From Cutaneotrichosporon cavernicola (Eukaryota > Basidiomycota > Tremellomycetes > Trichosporonales > Trichosporonaceae): a DNA stretch of 64,000 nucleotides. The notes beneath the pieces were generated by a model, which saw only the letters and a program-made list of their open reading frames with translations, had not been told where the DNA came from and made no database searches. The stretch spans positions 2,418,001 through 2,482,000 of the forward strand of contig NC_083394.1 in NCBI RefSeq assembly GCF_030864355.1, read 5' to 3'. How positions within the stretch are numbered: position 1 is the first letter of the stretch; each line of letters starts with the position of its first letter. This document shows, one piece after another, positions 60,945-64,000 of this stretch. Both the position numbers and the translations under genes were made by a program.

Positions 60945-61430
60945 TATGATCAGTATTATCGTACACTATAGATTACCGCTTCTTCCTGAGGCGATTAGAC
61001 TATCAACCGAACCTGTCCCAAGGGCATACGGCCGCCTACATCAGATACGCAGACTCGTAGGTGGATGAGGCGGATGATCCCACGTCACATTCTCTAGGAA
61101 TGCACAAACTCTCTCTTCCCTTGTTCTTTACTCCCCTCCTTGACACGACGAGTAACTTGTCATCTCTTGCAGACGAATTCATATGTTCCAATTCCAGCTC
61201 TAGTTCTAGTTGTAGTGCGAGGAAGGTTACAGTGTCTCGCGGGTGGCAACTGATCACTAGGTGGTGTGAGGATGAGCTCGGGATGTTCTGCGAGCTGCGA
61301 GCATGTGGGGGGCTGAATTAAAGGGTTGACGCGTCACACTGTACAGGCGCGTAGCCGAACCCTTGAGACAAAGTCACCACCTCACAAACATTTGTCTCCA
61401 ACGCTCGATTCCTCTTCCTTCTCTTACAAG
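60945..61430. other. Intergenic region upstream of the MPDU1-like gene
   Basis: 486 bp with no supported gene; includes a local run of (AGTTCT/CAGCTC)-like units near 61190-61215 that encodes Ser in the plus-strand frame. Confidence 0.5.
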
Positions 61431-62478
61431 ATGTCAGCGTTGCATTCAGCAGTGAGGCTCTTACGAAGGGTCCATTGCTGACAGCCCAAGGTCACTACTG
61501 TAACGCACAACATCCCGTGGATCCTCAGCGAACCAGCCATCGCCTTGATCGGTCTGAAATGTTACAACTCACTCGTTTACGACTTTAACATCACCGACGT
61601 CGAGTGTCTCAAGTATGCTCTATCCAAGGGGCTGGGGTTTGGCATTGTCCTCGGAGGTAGCATTGTCAAGGTCCCACAGGTGAGCTATCTGACGCGCCTT
61701 GAAGGCTGACGGCCAAGATTATGAAGATTGTACGCTCCGGCTCAGCACGCGGTCTGTCGCTCTCAGCCTATGTGCGTGACCTACTGAGCAACTGAGACTG
61801 GATGTTGACATTGCAGATCCTCGAGACTGCTTCCTATGCTATCTCGCTGGCCTACGCTTCACGCTCGCGCTTCCCGTTCTCGACCTACGGCGAGAACTTC
61901 TTCATCACCATCCAGAACATTATCATCACCCTGATGATCCTGCACTACAACAAACCCAAGGGCTCCACGTACGCCGGTCTTGGACGCTCTCTATCATCTT
62001 CACATACCGCTACGCGCCGTAGAGTCGTGTTTGGCGCGGCCATCATCGCTGCTTCGTGCCTCTATCTGTGGAACGAGACATTATGCCCCATGTCGATTCG
62101 TAAGTGTGTCTATTTGTACCCACTTCTGACCCCCGAGTTGCCATACTGCAGGCCTGCACCATCCCATTGTCATTACTCTCCAAGGCTCCCCAGATTCTGG
62201 AAAACCACACCAACCGTTCAACAGGCAACCTGTCGGCGTTTGCAGTATTCAGCGCGCTCTTGGGCTGCCTAGCGCGCCTCTTCACGACCAAGCAGGAGGT
62301 GAACGACCCGCTCATTTTCTGGGGGTTTGCAGGTGCTGCACTGTTAAACTTCGTCCTCGTACTGCAGATGCTCATGTTCTGGCGGACCACAGACGAGCAA
62401 TTCGGCAGCAAGCACAAACTGTCGGGGGTCGCGATTGCAGACCCAGGATTTGGGTTAGCTGAGCGCAAGTTGGATTGA
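61431..62478 (+). CDS. PQ-loop protein similar to MPDU1 (mannose-P-dolichol utilization defect 1)
   Basis: Five exons: 61431-61451, 61485-61679, 61718-61771, 61817-62099, 62138-62478; 297 aa. Two PQ-loop repeats are clear: GGSIVKVPQIMKIVRSGSARG and SKAPQILENHTNRSTGNLS, with seven membrane helices around them; NIIITLMILHYNK and FVLVLQMLMFW are typical MPDU1 blocks. MPDU1/Lec35 is needed in the ER for use of dolichol-linked mannose and glucose in glycosylation. The last acceptor is the GAG at 62135-62137, chosen because a later CAG would break the frame. Confidence 0.9.
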
Positions 62479-62590
62479 TAGCAGTGGGCCATATGGACTT
62501 GTATCTGAGGGAGTGCGACTAGAGCGCGCTGGGCTACGATCAGGCGCCTTGCTCGTATTCGCTTACTGGACCAAGGTTGACTGGACTGAC

Positions 62591-62598
62591 AGTATAAA
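62591..62598 (+). promoter_or_regulatory. TATA-like element
   Basis: GTATAAAT about 145 nt before ATG 62740, followed by a strongly pyrimidine-rich leader with repeated CCCTCT units. Confidence 0.45.
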
Positions 62599-62739
62599 TT
62601 GTGGCTTCCGCCTTCCTACACATTCATTTTTCAATAACACCTTCATCCCTCTACCCTCTTCCCTCTATCCTCTTCCCTCTACCTTGTGCCAACGTCTCAA
62701 ACCCTCATTTGAGTTGCCCAACCCCACCAATCCATCATC

Positions 62740-63493
62740 ATGCGCATGCGAGGCTGCCAGGACAACGACTGGAAGCAGGACAAGTCGACTCACCACCCAC
62801 CTTCCTCGAACAGATATTCGCGACTCAGTAAGTGTCGCAATTGAGAGGCTCTGGCTAACCTCAATAGCAGCTACAGCTGGATACACGCCATCCCACTTTC
62901 CACCGTCCCTTCGCCACGCCGCAACGGAGCCTTGGCTGTTTCATGTCCCCCAAACCGAGCCCTTGGACCAAACCTTTTCAACATCCTCCGCGGCGGCAGT
63001 TATGACGGACTCGAGTCCCCATTCGACTACTTCTTCGACCTTTAAGAATGAGCGTACCACAGTCGAGACGGACGAGCGACAGACAGTGGATCGCTCCCGG
63101 GAGCCGAGGGCATCCACCTCGTGGACGACGTCGGCCGACAACGCGCACGGCGGCCAGCGCACAGTGACAGCGTCCACCTCCATGTCCCGCACGAGCCACC
63201 CGCCGCCGACCTCTGTCCTCGCGCGCGACGTCATGCGTGCGCCCAAATACGGAGGCCACTCGAAGCGAGAGCAGCTGGGCAGCATCAACGAGAGTTGGGG
63301 CGATATGCCTGGTGATCCGCCTCGAATCGGGCTCTTCCAGCCACCACCTGACCTCCTAGACCGCGCGCCATCGCCGTTCAGAGAAGCGGCAGCGAAATGG
63401 CAGCGAACCACGGTCAAAACCGCCCGATGGGATCAACCCACTCCATCACCCAACGATTCCCAAGCCGAGCATCTCGACTACGGAGACCAGTGA
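62740..63493 (+). CDS. Hypothetical disordered protein
   Basis: Two exons, 62740-62827 and 62868-63493, with a 40-nt intron (GTAAGT donor, CTAAC branch, TAG); 237 aa. Not recognised. It is rich in Ser, Thr, Pro and Arg, with no membrane segment or domain; a slightly better conserved-looking piece is RDVMRAPKYGGHSKREQLGS followed by INESWGDMPGDPPRIGLF. A TATA element and pyrimidine-rich leader precede it, which supports a real gene. The start is the first of two nearby ATGs. Confidence 0.55.
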
Positions 63494-64000
63494 AGCGAGT
63501 GCGAAATTGCGCACAAGGGGCCACTATGTCTGCGCCGTCATCCGACATGAAGTCCGTCACAGTTGAGCTGATTCCCAGTCGTGAACCCAGCTGGTTTCTC
63601 GATGTCGGGGTCTGCATGTGATAATAAGAGCATGTTGTAGTAGAGCCTTTGAGAGACATCAGCACTGATTTGTATTGTTGATTGAGAGTCCTCGTGAAAA
63701 TCACAAGTGCAGGATAGATATCTGGGGTGAGCGGAAGCAAATGGTATCATGCACAATACCAAGTCCTACCCTGGCCAATTGCCCTGGGAAGCTGGGTTAG
63801 GTTGTGTTATTGGTTCTTAGCTTAATTGGCTTGTATACAATGCAATTAGGGAATTATGCAGCTTAGGTATTGCAAGCCCACGAGAAACCCCCTCCCACTC
63901 GTCGTCGTCACTTCGCACCTTCCTTTGGCTCCTTAACATCATCCGCAATCCCGTCATCCGCTGTCCGTCATCCGTTATCCCTCATCCCCCTCTCCCCATC
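63494..64000. other. Intergenic end of window
   Basis: No gene seen. The last 60 bp contain repeated GTCATCCG units and are pyrimidine-rich on the plus strand, like the gene leaders elsewhere in the window, so a rightward gene may start just beyond. Confidence 0.5.

Overview
The window looks like nuclear DNA of a basidiomycete yeast, probably a tremellomycete (Trichosporonales or Tremellales). Genes are packed on both strands and are cut by many very short introns, mostly 30-60 nt, with GT donors, CTNAC branch points and YAG acceptors. Most gene models below were rebuilt by hand by joining exons whose phases agree; the family assignments come from motifs seen in the translated exons. Species assignment is inference. 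No rRNA, confident tRNA, CRISPR array or intact transposon was found.

Layout. 0-13 kb: a forkhead transcription factor (-), an ASNSD1-type asparagine synthetase-like protein (+), the meiotic HORMA protein Hop1 (-) and a Pns1/choline-transporter-like membrane protein (-). 13.7-17.7 kb: glucose-6-phosphate isomerase (+) and a mitochondrial D-2-hydroxyacid dehydrogenase (+). 18.9-31.3 kb: a run of catabolic genes, namely an HpcH/HpaI aldolase (-), a Zn2Cys6 regulator (-), an aldehyde dehydrogenase (-), a decayed amino-acid permease (+), an NAD-dependent epimerase/dehydratase (-), an FMN-dependent 2-hydroxyacid oxidase/dehydrogenase (-) and a RidA/YjgF protein (+). 31.7-40.1 kb: a metaxin/Sam37-like protein (-), the endocytic EH-domain scaffold Ede1 (+), a WD40 protein (-) and a membrane-anchored methyltransferase (+).

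40.1-44.0 kb is an AT-rich block with no supported gene. It holds at least two long hairpins. 44.0-49.6 kb carries a Derlin with a C-terminal Cdc48-binding (SHP-like) motif (-), a Nudix hydrolase (+) and CDC48 itself (-), so two physical partners of ER-associated degradation sit close together. 50-56.2 kb: a leucine-rich-repeat protein (+), an auxin-efflux-carrier family transporter (+) and a bHLH factor with a long loop (-). 56.2-58.9 kb is gene-free. 58.9-63.5 kb: an ADCK1/Mcp2-like atypical kinase (+), an MPDU1-like PQ-loop protein (+) and a disordered hypothetical protein (+).

The most interesting threads are: a possible sugar-acid or lactaldehyde-to-pyruvate catabolic cluster with its own Zn2Cys6 regulator; micro-exons of 16-22 nt and introns of 30 nt; a candidate GT-TG intron; an intron whose branch-point region is a tetranucleotide microsatellite; and the hairpin-bearing AT-rich island.
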